Positions 1 through 9,618 of a stretch of 64,000 bases of DNA are shown one piece after another (positions within the stretch are counted from its first letter, which is position 1; each line of letters starts with the position of its first letter). The stretch covers positions 1-64,000 of the forward strand of contig NW_004191377.1 of assembly GCF_000224145.3 (NCBI RefSeq), given 5' to 3'. Source of the stretch: Ciona intestinalis (taxonomy: Eukaryota > Chordata > Ascidiacea > Phlebobranchia > Cionidae). The notes beneath the pieces were generated by a model. The model did no database searches. It was not told the DNA's origin and saw only the letters and a program-made list of their open reading frames with translations. The position numbers were made by a program, and so were the translations under genes.

Positions 1-1292
1 ACTTAACTAAACATTTTAAAATCTCCGTAATATGTATTATACCAGTCGCAAAGATGATATAAAAGCAATGGCCGATTGAACGCTCCCGCGCATTTTCTAT
101 CTGAAGTTTTATTGGAGGAAACTTTCAGACTTTTCGCGCGCGTTTCAATTTTCACAACGGTTAATGTAAAAATTATTTAAAAGAGGCCAGTTATCAATAA
201 GTTTAAATTGAAACATAAAAGCAATAGCGAAAATGGACCACATGTGGATAGTGAGTTGCATTTTAATGAAATGCATTGGTTTTTCATTAGCATTTAACAT
301 ATTAAATGGTCCACAGGTTCACTAACATCATGAATCATTGTAAAAATACACTCTCATAGATCCGCTCTTTACTTTTGAAGTTTATCACTCGCAAAAAATG
401 TTACCGTACGTTGTTTGCTCAATATGCTTGTTTCAAGCCACTGATAAAAGTAAATAAAACGCTCATGTACTTAATTTCCATCGATTTGACAGTAGATTTA
501 AAATAATATGCGCCTACTGTCATCGCATGTACACTAAAGTGAACTCAATACGAAAACATCTGAAACTTATTTTATATTAGTGTTCTATGTTAAAGGAGGA
601 GTAATTAGTCAGGTTTGCATCAATTGATATTAGTATCTAAAAAGGTTTACATTTAAAACAACACTGCAAATGGTGTGTAATTTCATTTAAAACAACACGG
701 CAATGGTGTGTGATTTACCAAAAAAACACACCAAGTGTGTTTTTTCCCTCATTTCAACACGTTTGATAAAAGCAGCCGTGTGTTTCCTTATCAAACGGGT
801 GTGTTGTTTTCAATATCGGCGTGTTGTTTTGCGAATTAACACGTCGGTGTGTTCTAACGACACATAAAACGTGTGAAGTCACTCAAAATTTACACACTAG
901 CAGTGCTGTAATAACATGCCAGTGTGTTGAAACAACACATCTGAGTTTCTAGTGAACTTACAGTCGGTTGCAGCTAGTTAATTACACCAGATTACTTGTG
1001 TGTTTAAAATACCATTCTAAATTGTTTTTACATTAAGCGAAAACGCTGTTACTTCATCGAGCTTCGAACCCGTAACCCTTCGCCCTTTACTCAAAATTGG
1101 TACAACAGTCGCAACACATAAATATATTTACCTGCATTTGCGTTACGTAATACTTCATCATTAACGATGTTAGAGCCAGTACAACACATGTTAACGTTAA
1201 ACATTTTAAACTAATTCGGATTCTCATAGTTTGATTGGCCTCCACCACCATTGGTTCTAGATATAGGCCTACGACACATATAGTATAACGCT
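1..1292. other. Intergenic DNA, no gene seen
   Basis: I see no open frame of family-like sequence on either strand. The only structure is the fold-back-like stretch at about 640-960, listed separately. The left edge of the window may hold the flank of a neighbouring gene that lies outside it. Confidence 0.5.
640..960. repeat. Imperfect fold-back rich in AACACAC/GTGTGTT
   Basis: Short words of the type AACAACAC and GTGTGTT recur in both orientations through about 320 bases. At about 719-744 there is a near-perfect palindrome, ACACACCAAGTGTGT flanked by A and T runs. This arrangement suggests a decayed fold-back transposon. No target-site duplication was recognised, so the ends are uncertain. 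Confidence 0.45.
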
Positions 1293-1868
1293 TTATAACA
1301 TGGGTTTCTTCTTACACACCAGACACACATGGTGTATTCATACACCTCATGCTCACTGTCGAGTTATAACATGGGTTTCTTCTTACACACCAGACACACA
1401 TGGTGTATTCATACACCTCATGCTCACTGTCGAGTTATAACATGGGTGTCTTCTTATGCACTAGACACACATGGTGTATTCATACACCTCATGCTCACTG
1501 TCGAGTTATAACATGGGTGTCTTCTTACACACCAGACACACATGGTGTATTCATACACCTTATGCTCACTGTCGAGTTATAACATAGGTGTCTTCTTATA
1601 CACTAGACACACATGGTGTATTCATACACCTCATGCTCACTGTCGAGTTATAACATGGGTGTCTTCTCATACACCTGACACACATGGTGTATTCATACAC
1701 CTCATGCTCACTGTCGAGTTATAACATGGGTGTCTTCTCATACACCAGACACACATGGTGTATTCATACACCTCATGCTCACTGTTGAGTTATAACATGG
1801 GTGTCTTCTTATACACCTGACACACATGGTGTATTCATACGCCTCATGCTCACTGCCAAATTATAACA
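1293..1868. repeat. 71-bp tandem repeat array (about 8 units)
   Basis: Units start with TTATAACATGGGTGTCTTCT and recur every 71 bases (for example the ATGGTGTATTCATACACC core at 1329, 1400 and 1542). Each unit carries an internal inverted repeat, TACACC...GGTGTA. Because 71 is not a multiple of three, the apparent 60-residue frames are a by-product of the repeat and not genes. Part of the unit matches the reverse strand of the family B SINE body (TTATAACACGGGTGTTCT and CATACACCTCGTGC), with about 25 bases inserted. A second array of the same kind is at 29635-30110. Confidence 0.9.
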
Positions 1869-2540
1869 TGTAGAAACTCAGTGTAAACAGGGAAACACAA
1901 AACTCTAAACGCCTGGGTTGTGTCTCGCTACTATATTAGTTTCTTGTCATATAAACGGTAAACATTGTATCTGAACAAAAGGCGCGGGGTTCCCCACCGA
2001 GCTAGGTCGTAAAGTACACCTTCACTCTTATAATTTACATTTCCTATTCAAAACCACAGAACTTTGAGAAAGCTATATCTACACAAGTGCTAAAACCACT
2101 GCTCGTCTTAGTTTAAAACTACAGAGCTTACGAGATGGCACCCATCATGCATGGTTGACCGTCTGAAAAAAATCATTCAATCGAAAAGTCGGATCTATTC
2201 TATTGTTTAAACCCGCAACTATTCTCGTACGCCAGGCCCCGTGTCGTCACAAGACGTAATAATAGATACTGTGACGACATAATGAGGCATTGTACCTAAT
2301 CTAGAATTCTAACTTTTCATATAGTGGTCTAATAATGCTGTTCCATAACAAACTAGATATACTTTTTACTTTAAACATATAGGCCTTTTATATAGTGGTA
2401 ACCTACACGGAAATGAGATTAGGATGTGTAGGCGTAACGGTTGCAAGAGGGTCTTTTCAGGTTTCGGTTTAGTTGTTTATTATGGCAGTGTGCGCTCTAT
2501 TGAATATAAATTGGTCGAAGTGGCATTCTTCCGGCGATTT
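1869..2540. other. Intergenic DNA, nothing recognised
   Basis: There are no convincing coding frames, RNA genes or repeat-family members in this stretch. Confidence 0.4.
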
Positions 2541-2543
2541 CGA

Positions 2544-2642
2544 CCGACTAACTTCATTAATTAATGTACAGAAAGTTAGTCGGCCGACTGAAAAACACGG
2601 TAACCAAACCAATACTAACCGCGACCGACTAACTTTAGTCGG
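2544..2642. repeat. Fold-back built from CCGACTAACTT
   Basis: CCGACTAACTT at 2544-2554 is answered by its reverse complement AAGTTAGTCGG at 2573-2583. A self-complementary version, CCGACTAACTTTAGTCGG, follows at 2625-2642. The three arms could form alternative hairpins. The short frames that read through here on both strands are by-products. Confidence 0.7.
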
Positions 2643-2855
2643 AAGCCGAGAACAAAGAGAATCTCTTAGGCCGAGAATACCACCCCAGTATCCTAGGGCT
2701 AGCACGACAAGATAGTAATCCTCCCGCCGTTGGCCAGGTAAATTAGTTATCAAAATGTTCCTCATGTCTCCCGTATATAGGTGTGAATACCCGCCAAGGG
2801 ACCTTAGGATTTGGCAGAGTTGGATCATTGAATATCATTGTAACTTTTTAATATA

Positions 2856-3005
2856 ATTACCACCAAGCTTTAAATTAATAAGTTGTGTATTTATTTTTTT
2901 AGATCCATAAAATTAATTGCCACCAATTATTACTAATTGCCACCAAGTTTTAAACCAGTAAGTTGTGTATGTGTTTATTTTATCTCCATAAAATTAGTTT
3001 ACGGG
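2856..3005. repeat. Direct duplication of about 75 bp
   Basis: Two adjacent copies share AATTACCACCAAG / AATTGCCACCAAG, then TAAGTTGTGTAT, a T-rich run and ATCTCCATAAAATTA / ATCCATAAAATTAAT. The duplication sits in the 3' flank of the minus-strand peptidase gene. A minus-strand AATAAA (TTTATT on plus, 2974-2979) lies in the second copy, about 250 bases past the stop codon, so it may serve as that gene's polyadenylation signal. Confidence 0.7.
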
Positions 3006-3230
3006 TATCATAAAAGGGCATAGATAAATGCTGGATAAAATATCAGTGAAAAATAAATACTGCTGAAAAAGATTGACATAGAAATATTAAATTACAAGAA
3101 AAAATGAAAAACAAACGCATTTTAATGCTGTACCTGAAAATGATTCGACATATTTTTATAAAAAAAATTAGGAAAAACACTATGATAAAGTGTGCATGAA
3201 AAATGAAACAATCTTTGTAGAAAAGTTTAA

Positions 3231-5501
3231 TCAAAAAGCGATCATTAGGTCAGTGGCTGATAAGATTTTTAAAGTAAGAACTGAGAGTTGTTGTTTTACG
3301 TCCTCCCAGGACCCTGAGTTATTAAGAACATTATAAATTGCATCGGTAACACCTGGAAACCCACTGGCACGATAGGCATTGTGGCTCGATGGGGCAAATA
3401 TAACATGGCGCCATAAGCGTCCAGGAAGACCGTTAAAATCAAGAAAACCGCGATCGATTTGAAAAAGTTGGTCGTTAACTATTCGTATTGAAGATTCACT
3501 TGACGCTAGGGTTAAACTTTGCGCAACGTTGTTTAAATTTTGTGCTGCTTTTCCAAACTCCCAAATAGCAGAGTTTAAGTCTGTTAACTGAATTCCATTT
3601 GCAGCTAATAGTTTTCCATTTGTGGTTTCTAAACTTTTAAACATATACCTTAACTTTGCAGCATAATCAATGGGATTAAGTGGTAAAACAGATAAACTGC
3701 TTAACTTTAACATAACATCTGCAGCGACTTGACCAATCGCTTTGGAATATTTGAATTCTGGATCTATAAAATTTTCCATGTATTTAAACGTGTCATGTAG
3801 AGAGTGATACACAGGGTAAGATGGGATATGTTCATCAAATGTGTATCTTAAATCAACCGAAGCAACTCCACATCTTTGTAGGAATGTTGTATAGTCGCTA
3901 CCAGAGCCTAGATTTCTAATGAAAGGCAAATTGTGATCATTCGGATTTTTATGCAGCCAAGTGTCGTAAACTGTCGGCCGATTTTTTTTCTTTTCTTCTT
4001 CATTTGGATTCTGTACAGATTTTGTTGAGTTGTACAACAGATTATGAAGTGTTGGTGTCGACCCTGCTCTCATTGTTGCATTACCTTGCACTGCAATATC
4101 TATATTAACATATGACACAGCACGAAGTAACAACCTTTTCTCCAACTGTTCCGTCCACTCAGTAGATCCTATAAGACCTGGTTCCTCAGCTGCCCAGTTA
4201 CAAAACACAATAGTTCGCCTTGGTTTCCATTTTCCTTGCTTCACCACAACTCCCATAGCTCGTGCCACTTCCATTACCACAGCTGTACCGCTTGAAGGGT
4301 CCAAACCCCCAAATGCCCAAGCATCTCTATGGTTCCCAAGTAAAACATACTTATCAGGGTCTTGCCAGCCCTTTATGTAACCAATCACGTTATGAACTTT
4401 CTTTTGTACTTTGTAATTTCCAACATGGATCCTTACTTTGCAGTTTTTATGTAATGCTTTAAAAGAGCCTCCAATCTTGTAAGTTATATTCAAACCACCC
4501 TGCCACTTCTCTGGTGCATCTTGGCCGCCTAAAATGGCCATGTATTCATAAGCTTGCTCATAGCTTATTGGTTGGGCTTGTATTTTAGGTAATTTAGCTT
4601 TAGATTCATTAATTCTGTAGGTTAAGTTCAATGAAGGGTAACCTGGGGTTAGTGGGTCACCTAGCATTTGGACTGAACCACGCTGAAACCCACTTGGGGG
4701 TAACCACCATGTGTTTGGGTAACCAATACTTGACTTCTCAGGACTCCAAGAGTGTTTAGCCATACCTCCATAATCAAAGGGGTCTGTAAATATAACGATA
4801 CCTGTGCAGTTATACAGCTCTGCATTTTTAACTTTCTCCCCGCGAAATATTCTCCCATATCGTGCCATGCAAATCGAACCAGAAACATTGACATTTAACT
4901 TTAAAAGTTCTTCAAAATCTTCAACTCTTCCATAGTTGACATAATATAAATCCCCAGATGCTGTACCATTAGGTGTGTGGGCAAGAAACGAAGGTAAAAC
5001 TTTAGGTTTTTTCTCATTTTGATCCAGAGGTACCTCAGTATAGTTCGTTTTTAAAGCAACTGACCCGTTTGGGAACACCAGTTCAATGTAGTTAGGGTCT
5101 GATATGCTTGGGTAAGACAACAACACATTGTATGGGTAAACTTCTACTTTATCTAGATGAGTTTCCCATGTTTCTTTAATTAAGTTAGTGAGTACAACTT
5201 CATCTTGATGAGAGCCTGCCTCGTGTGGTAGAACTGTTAACAAACGCAAATTCTCTTTTATATTCGATGCTTTTATCTCATTGAGAATCAAATCTTGGAT
5301 ACCGGCATCAAAATCCCATTGAATGGTATCTGAAATTGTTTTAACGTTGACTACACTTTTGCCAATCAGTATCCCAATACCAATTGCCAAAGCAGCTGCG
5401 AGAATGGAGGCCATAATAAACAAAATCCTGTTTAATCCAGTAGATGTTCTCTTTGCTCTTACATGATCTTCCCCTAACAAACCTTTGGCCCCAGAATCCA
5501 T
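3231..5501 (-). CDS. FOLH1: Glutamate carboxypeptidase II-like M28 zinc peptidase, intronless
   Basis: This is a 756-residue type II membrane peptidase of the FOLH1/NAALAD2 family, close to the 750 residues of human GCPII. One membrane segment lies at about residues 26-47, followed by the ectodomain. All five expected zinc ligands are visible: His391 (NHRDAW), Asp401 (GLDPSSG), Glu440, Asp468 and His566 (YPVYHS). The catalytic Glu439 is in WAAEEPG. The C-terminal dimerisation domain follows, with APSSHNAY near residue 704. Residues that bind the glutamate side in human GCPII are partly changed. By my alignment Asn257 is Trp266, Lys699 is Ala709 and Arg534 is Asp550, while Arg210 (Arg220), Arg463 (Arg478) and Arg536 (Arg552) are kept. 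It is therefore probably an active peptidase whose substrate is uncertain. The frame is a single exon although the human gene has many. The start at 5501 precedes a short cytoplasmic tail typical of the family. Confidence 0.93.
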   Translation of the reverse strand: MDSGAKGLLGEDHVRAKRTSTGLNRILFIMASILAAALAIGIGILIGKSVVNVKTISDTIQWDFDAGIQDLILNEIKASNIKENLRLLTVLPHEAGSHQDEVVLTNLIKETWETHLDKVEVYPYNVLLSYPSISDPNYIELVFPNGSVALKTNYTEVPLDQNEKKPKVLPSFLAHTPNGTASGDLYYVNYGRVEDFEELLKLNVNVSGSICMARYGRIFRGEKVKNAELYNCTGIVIFTDPFDYGGMAKHSWSPEKSSIGYPNTWWLPPSGFQRGSVQMLGDPLTPGYPSLNLTYRINESKAKLPKIQAQPISYEQAYEYMAILGGQDAPEKWQGGLNITYKIGGSFKALHKNCKVRIHVGNYKVQKKVHNVIGYIKGWQDPDKYVLLGNHRDAWAFGGLDPSSGTAVVMEVARAMGVVVKQGKWKPRRTIVFCNWAAEEPGLIGSTEWTEQLEKRLLLRAVSYVNIDIAVQGNATMRAGSTPTLHNLLYNSTKSVQNPNEEEKKKNRPTVYDTWLHKNPNDHNLPFIRNLGSGSDYTTFLQRCGVASVDLRYTFDEHIPSYPVYHSLHDTFKYMENFIDPEFKYSKAIGQVAADVMLKLSSLSVLPLNPIDYAAKLRYMFKSLETTNGKLLAANGIQLTDLNSAIWEFGKAAQNLNNVAQSLTLASSESSIRIVNDQLFQIDRGFLDFNGLPGRLWRHVIFAPSSHNAYRASGFPGVTDAIYNVLNNSGSWEDVKQQLSVLTLKILSATDLMIAF

Positions 5502-6130
5502 TGCTGATTATTATTAAAACATATGAAACATGGTCTAGTTTTAGCACAAAGAAACGTCTTTAAATAACTACGTTCTGCAAGTCAAACGGGGGATTAAACA
5601 GCAGGGCCCAAAAGTGCAAACAGATCACAGATGCAGTCTGCAATGGTGTCACTTTATACCCAATATTACAACTAAACGGCACAACCAGCTGTACAAATAT
5701 ACAGGGATGCAGTTTTTTTAACACATTTCTTACACCGACTTTTAATTTTATTGGCAATACGCAAAGGAAATGACCATATCGTGTTTACATATTATTCTTA
5801 CCTGTTCAGCTGTCCTAAACCTGAAATACTGGATAGTGGATACTGCTATTTAAACCGATACTGCTCTACCGCAATATAATATTGTCGTCTTGATTTATAT
5901 TCCCAATTGCATATTTAGCTGATAGCTGTCAAAACTTGCAAAAAAGCTTGAAATCGCAAACATAGTAGCTGCAAAGCTAAGTTGCAGAAAGCATTCACTA
6001 AATACCACATTCGACCTAGCGATTATCCACTTTAACTGGTTTGTTATGACGTAAAAAGTGACACTTGTGTCAATTTTAATATTGTCGATGGTGGAGTTTT
6101 TGGAAGGAATTTTGAAATATAACAACAAAA
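5502..6130. promoter_or_regulatory. Shared upstream region of two divergent genes
   Basis: The peptidase start codon (5501, minus) and the BET1L start codon (6131, plus) face away from each other across 629 bases, so this interval must hold both promoters. No clear TATA box or repeat insertion was recognised. The short open frames in it are not supported. Confidence 0.6.
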
Positions 6131-8310
6131 ATGGCAAACTGGAATAAAGGTATGTTTGTAAAAGTACTTAAACTAATTCGTCATGTACACATATTTCTAT
6201 ACTGTTTCATAATTTATTATTAATTCATAGACGTAATAAAAATATTGACAGATTATCATTTTTTTAGACAAGCATCTTTATAATCATGTTCCAATAAACA
6301 TTAGCATATGTAATATTAGTTTAAATGGTGTTGGGGTAATGGGCAATCCCTAGCTTTAATCTAAGGCTTTCTGACATCGCAATAATTTCTTATCCATATA
6401 CAAGCCTGCAGAGTATGGCAGGTGCACGAGCGATTTTTTGACAAACTTTTGGTTATGTACGCCATCATTTTTCCCACGCACGCCAATTAATTAAACAATG
6501 AAAAAATACGTAATAAATTATGTAGGATTTCCTATTGTGGCTTGGAAATGTACGTGGTTTGCACGCCGATTTTTGATGATAGCACGCGCGCACGCAAATA
6601 ATAACCGTCTTGCACGCGCGAGATCTCGTCCGGAACTGCCATACTCTACAGACTGGTCCATATATTCTATTTCTACAATATTTGTTGTATAAATGGGTCC
6701 CTGTAATTAGTGCAGGCATGCCACATGCGATTGTCCACGATGATTTATTGGTCAAATTCCCCAACCCCTAATTCATAGGACATGGAGTACATACTGAATA
6801 TTATGAACATAGCACTAGTTAAAAGGGCTGGTATGTATTATTTTAGGAAAGTTTGAACATACATTTGCCTTTAAGTAAACCTCATCCTCATATATATATA
6901 TTGGCTGGTATGTAAGGATTTTTTTTCACTTAAACCAATTTTCTTTATGAATTAAAGTTTCATTTTTATTTCAGGAAGTTCAGTTCCAGACACCGAGCAG
7001 ATAATGGAAGCGGAAAACAACAGACTTGCCGACCAACTCGCAAGCAAAGTTTCAAGGCTTAAAATGGTCGGTTAAACCACCGCGTTTGCCGTGTGCACTG
7101 TTGCTTGATATTCACACACACTTATAACAAGTTCTGGTTAGTGGCGTAGCCAGGGGAAAGGTGTAGATGTTAACCTCCCTTCCCTTTTATTTGGGAGAAA
7201 AAGAACATTATAAAAAAACATTTATTTGAAAAACCATGCCCCAACTTTTTTTGTGGCCACGACACCAGTTCTGATTAATTTTGTTCTTTATGATTTAAAT
7301 GACTGGTTTATTAGTAGAGGTAACTAGTAAAAATACTCTGTAACAATAAGGTTGAGGCTTGGTGCTTAAGGGTTAGCAAATCGGTGTTATAAGATTTTTG
7401 TCTAGCATGGGAACTTGATGTTTTTCACCTATGTTGTCCAAATGTAAATCATCGTGATTGGTTACTCAGAGTGAAGTTGTTTTGCTTATTTCCCATCTAT
7501 TGGTAGTTTAGTCTCATATTGTTTCCTTAAGCTCTTCTGGTTTGTTGTGGTGAATGGTGGTTTACGGATTCCAAAGATTTTGCTTTGGGTTTGTTTAAAA
7601 TTGTTCTTATGTTGTCTAACTCTAACATTCCTGATGTAAATTGGTGCTTCGCGTTACGATTTGAACTAATATGAAGAGAGTTACTCTCAGTGTCATGCCA
7701 ATGTGCATAGTGTATTCTTTGTAATTTTACATACACCCATCTGGCCCATGGTATAACTTGGCAGTGGCCATGTTATTCTACACTGTGTGGAGCCATTGAC
7801 ATCTTAATATTTGGGCATAGGAAGGTGTAATAACGGGAGACATAATTTTGACCCTATATAATTAAGAGGCTGCAAATGCAATTTAGACGAAATGTATATC
7901 TTTTATATTATACACTTTGATAGATTTGATTTTTGTCTGTTACGTTTTCGTAGTACCGGATTCTTACATCTGTATTTAATTACATCTTAATTTCTTCCCC
8001 TTGAAGATGTTAGTTTTGCATTTCCATCTAGATATCACTTGACATGAAAGACGGTGTGGAAGATGACAATACTTATCTGGATGGAATGGTTGGTTTGTTC
8101 TTTATATTTCCCAATATTGTCCTTACATGTCATCTGTTTTAGAACTCTGATTTTATGAGCACCACCGGTCTATTGGGAGGCTCAGTCACTCGGTTTTCCA
8201 AAATGATGGATTCTGGTCGTGGGAATCGTAAACTAATGTGCTACATCATTGCCTCCCTTGTTGTTGCTTTCTTTATATTGTATTTTATTCTTACAAGGTC
8301 CAAAACTTGA
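6131..8310 (+). CDS. BET1L: BET1L/GS15 Golgi v-SNARE, 4 exons
   Basis: The coding exons are 6131-6149, 6975-7066, 8032-8088 and 8143-8310, and they join in phase to 111 codons plus stop, the same length as human BET1L. The product begins MANWNKGSSVPDTEQ. It contains ENNRLADQLASKVSRLK, TYLDGMNSDFMSTTGLL and GGSVTRFSKMM, which match the SNARE helix of BET1L (human ENKRMADSLASKVTRLK, DGMDSDFTSMTSLL). It ends in a C-terminal membrane anchor (IIASLVVAFFILYFIL) and TRSKT. BET1L works in retrograde and intra-Golgi vesicle fusion. All introns are GT-AG; the second donor (GTCGGT) is weak. The exons are too short for simple open-frame detection. Introns 1 and 2 each contain a hAT-like element. Confidence 0.95.
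6401..6656. mobile_element. hAT-like MITE with 8-bp target duplication
   Basis: The element has terminal inverted repeats of 21 bases. The left end reads CAAGCCTGCAGAGTATGGCA, and the right end, read on the other strand, reads CCAGTCTGTAGAGTATGGCA. It is flanked by identical TCCATATA copies at 6393-6400 and 6657-6664. The 256-bp length, 8-bp duplication and lack of coding sequence indicate a non-autonomous hAT-type element. It lies in BET1L intron 1 and includes the GC-rich ACGCGCGC stretch. Confidence 0.85.
7140..7267. mobile_element. Short AGTGGCGTAGCC-type MITE
   Basis: The 128-bp insert begins AGTGGCGTAGCCAGGGG and ends GGCCACGACACCA, an imperfect inverted repeat. It is flanked by GTTCTGGTT (7131-7139) and GTTCTGATT (7268-7276), a 9-bp duplication with one mismatch. 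It lies in BET1L intron 2. A relative lies at 36578-36730. Confidence 0.75.
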
Positions 8311-8749
8311 AGATCATTTCTGATGAATTTTATTACCTAATACATAACATGCCAGTACTATAATATACGCGTAACTGTATAATATAAGCCAGAAATTACA
8401 TTGTTTTGGAAACCAGTATATTTGTGTACAACATAGGAGTAATGTGTAGGGTGTTATCCAGATATTTTAAACACAAACAGCACAAGTGAAAAACGAATGC
8501 CATCTTTTATTTTTATTTATACTTAAGCATTGTTTGTGTCTATACAGTGAATGTTACTTATATAGGTGTTGCTTTTTAGAAAATATGACTTATATTACTT
8601 TTGTTAGGAATGCAACAGTTGTTTTATCATTTGTGTTTTAACAAGTTTGGATAAGACACTTCAAAATAGCCAATGAACCTACCATGATAGTAGTGTGTAG
8701 AATGGCTTAGTAGTTAAAGTTGGTAATTAACCAGTGCACTTATTATTGC

Positions 8750-8755
8750 AATAAA
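8750..8755 (+). promoter_or_regulatory. AATAAA polyadenylation signal of BET1L
   Basis: This is the first AATAAA downstream of the BET1L stop codon, about 440 bases away, giving a plausible 3' UTR length. Confidence 0.55.
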
Positions 8756-9275
8756 AGTCAATACAAAAAATGTATTTTGTTTGTGAGGCTTTGTATTTTA
8801 ATCTAAATAATGAGGATTGTAGGGTAGAGGTTTAGGAGATATATATTTTGCTGGGAATGGTTTAATATTCAAATTGGATCTATTTTTATGCCAAGGAGCC
8901 ATTTTGTATGCGTATGGTATATTAGGCTTTCCCTTGGGTGTAAGTGGACACAGGTAACATGTCTTAATGTTAAAAACAAAATTATATCAGCTGAAACACT
9001 GTTTGGTTCTAACACTAGTTAGATATCTGTAATATAGCGCGTTTTTGTTTGTTTTCGGTTAAAAAGGTTGAAAAACAGTTTTGCACTGTAAAGGTTAAAT
9101 AAATTATTTATACACAAGTGAAATTACAGTGGTTAACCTCAGCTTAAAATGTGTAATACAAATATCTATCACAAGATATTTCTCTCACGTGAATAAGAAA
9201 TGGATATTCCTACCTGTTTCAATACAAACTTGACACTTTACTTACAGAGATCATGTATAATTTGAAGGTAGGCTA

Positions 9276-9370
9276 TATTACTGCGGGGAAGACGGGACAC
9301 TTTTAGCACATAATATTTAAATATTCTGATCGTGTTTTAAACAATTAATAATGGTTTATGGGTTCTTGAC
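9276..9370. mobile_element. Family A fragment, diverged
   Basis: It keeps GGGGAAGACGGGACAC, AGCACATAATAT and GATCGTGTTTTAAACAATTA but has lost its second terminal repeat. Confidence 0.6.
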
Positions 9371-9618
9371 TTTGTTTTAAATATTGTGGTTTAAAAACTA
9401 AACTATTTTTAGTGATGTTAAATTATAAACCAATCGTTTCAAATGAAGAAAATTGTGTCATAAATATTGGCCCATTGCTAGTTTTCCCAATTCAATTTTT
9501 TTGTTTGTTAAACCAAAAGCCTTCAGTGATGTCTGAAGTTAAAAAATGTTGGTTATTAAGAAAGTTGGTAGTTGTGAACTGTAACGTTAGAAACTAAATT
9601 TCCAAAGGTATACTTTCT

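Larger units (their letters stand above)
8311..9618. other. Region between two convergent genes
   Basis: This interval holds the BET1L 3' UTR and the downstream flank of SANBR. The 61-residue frame at 9412-9597 has no recognised homology. A diverged family A fragment lies at about 9276-9370. No other gene was seen. Confidence 0.5.

Noticed and set aside
1329..1724. Three 60-residue plus-strand frames
   Set aside because: They are successive readings of the same 71-bp tandem repeat in shifting frames; none has a start context or composition of a gene.
3043..3234. 63-residue minus-strand hydrophobic frame overlapping the peptidase stop
   Set aside because: It is Phe/Ile-rich because the DNA is AT-rich, and it lies in the 3' UTR of the peptidase gene.
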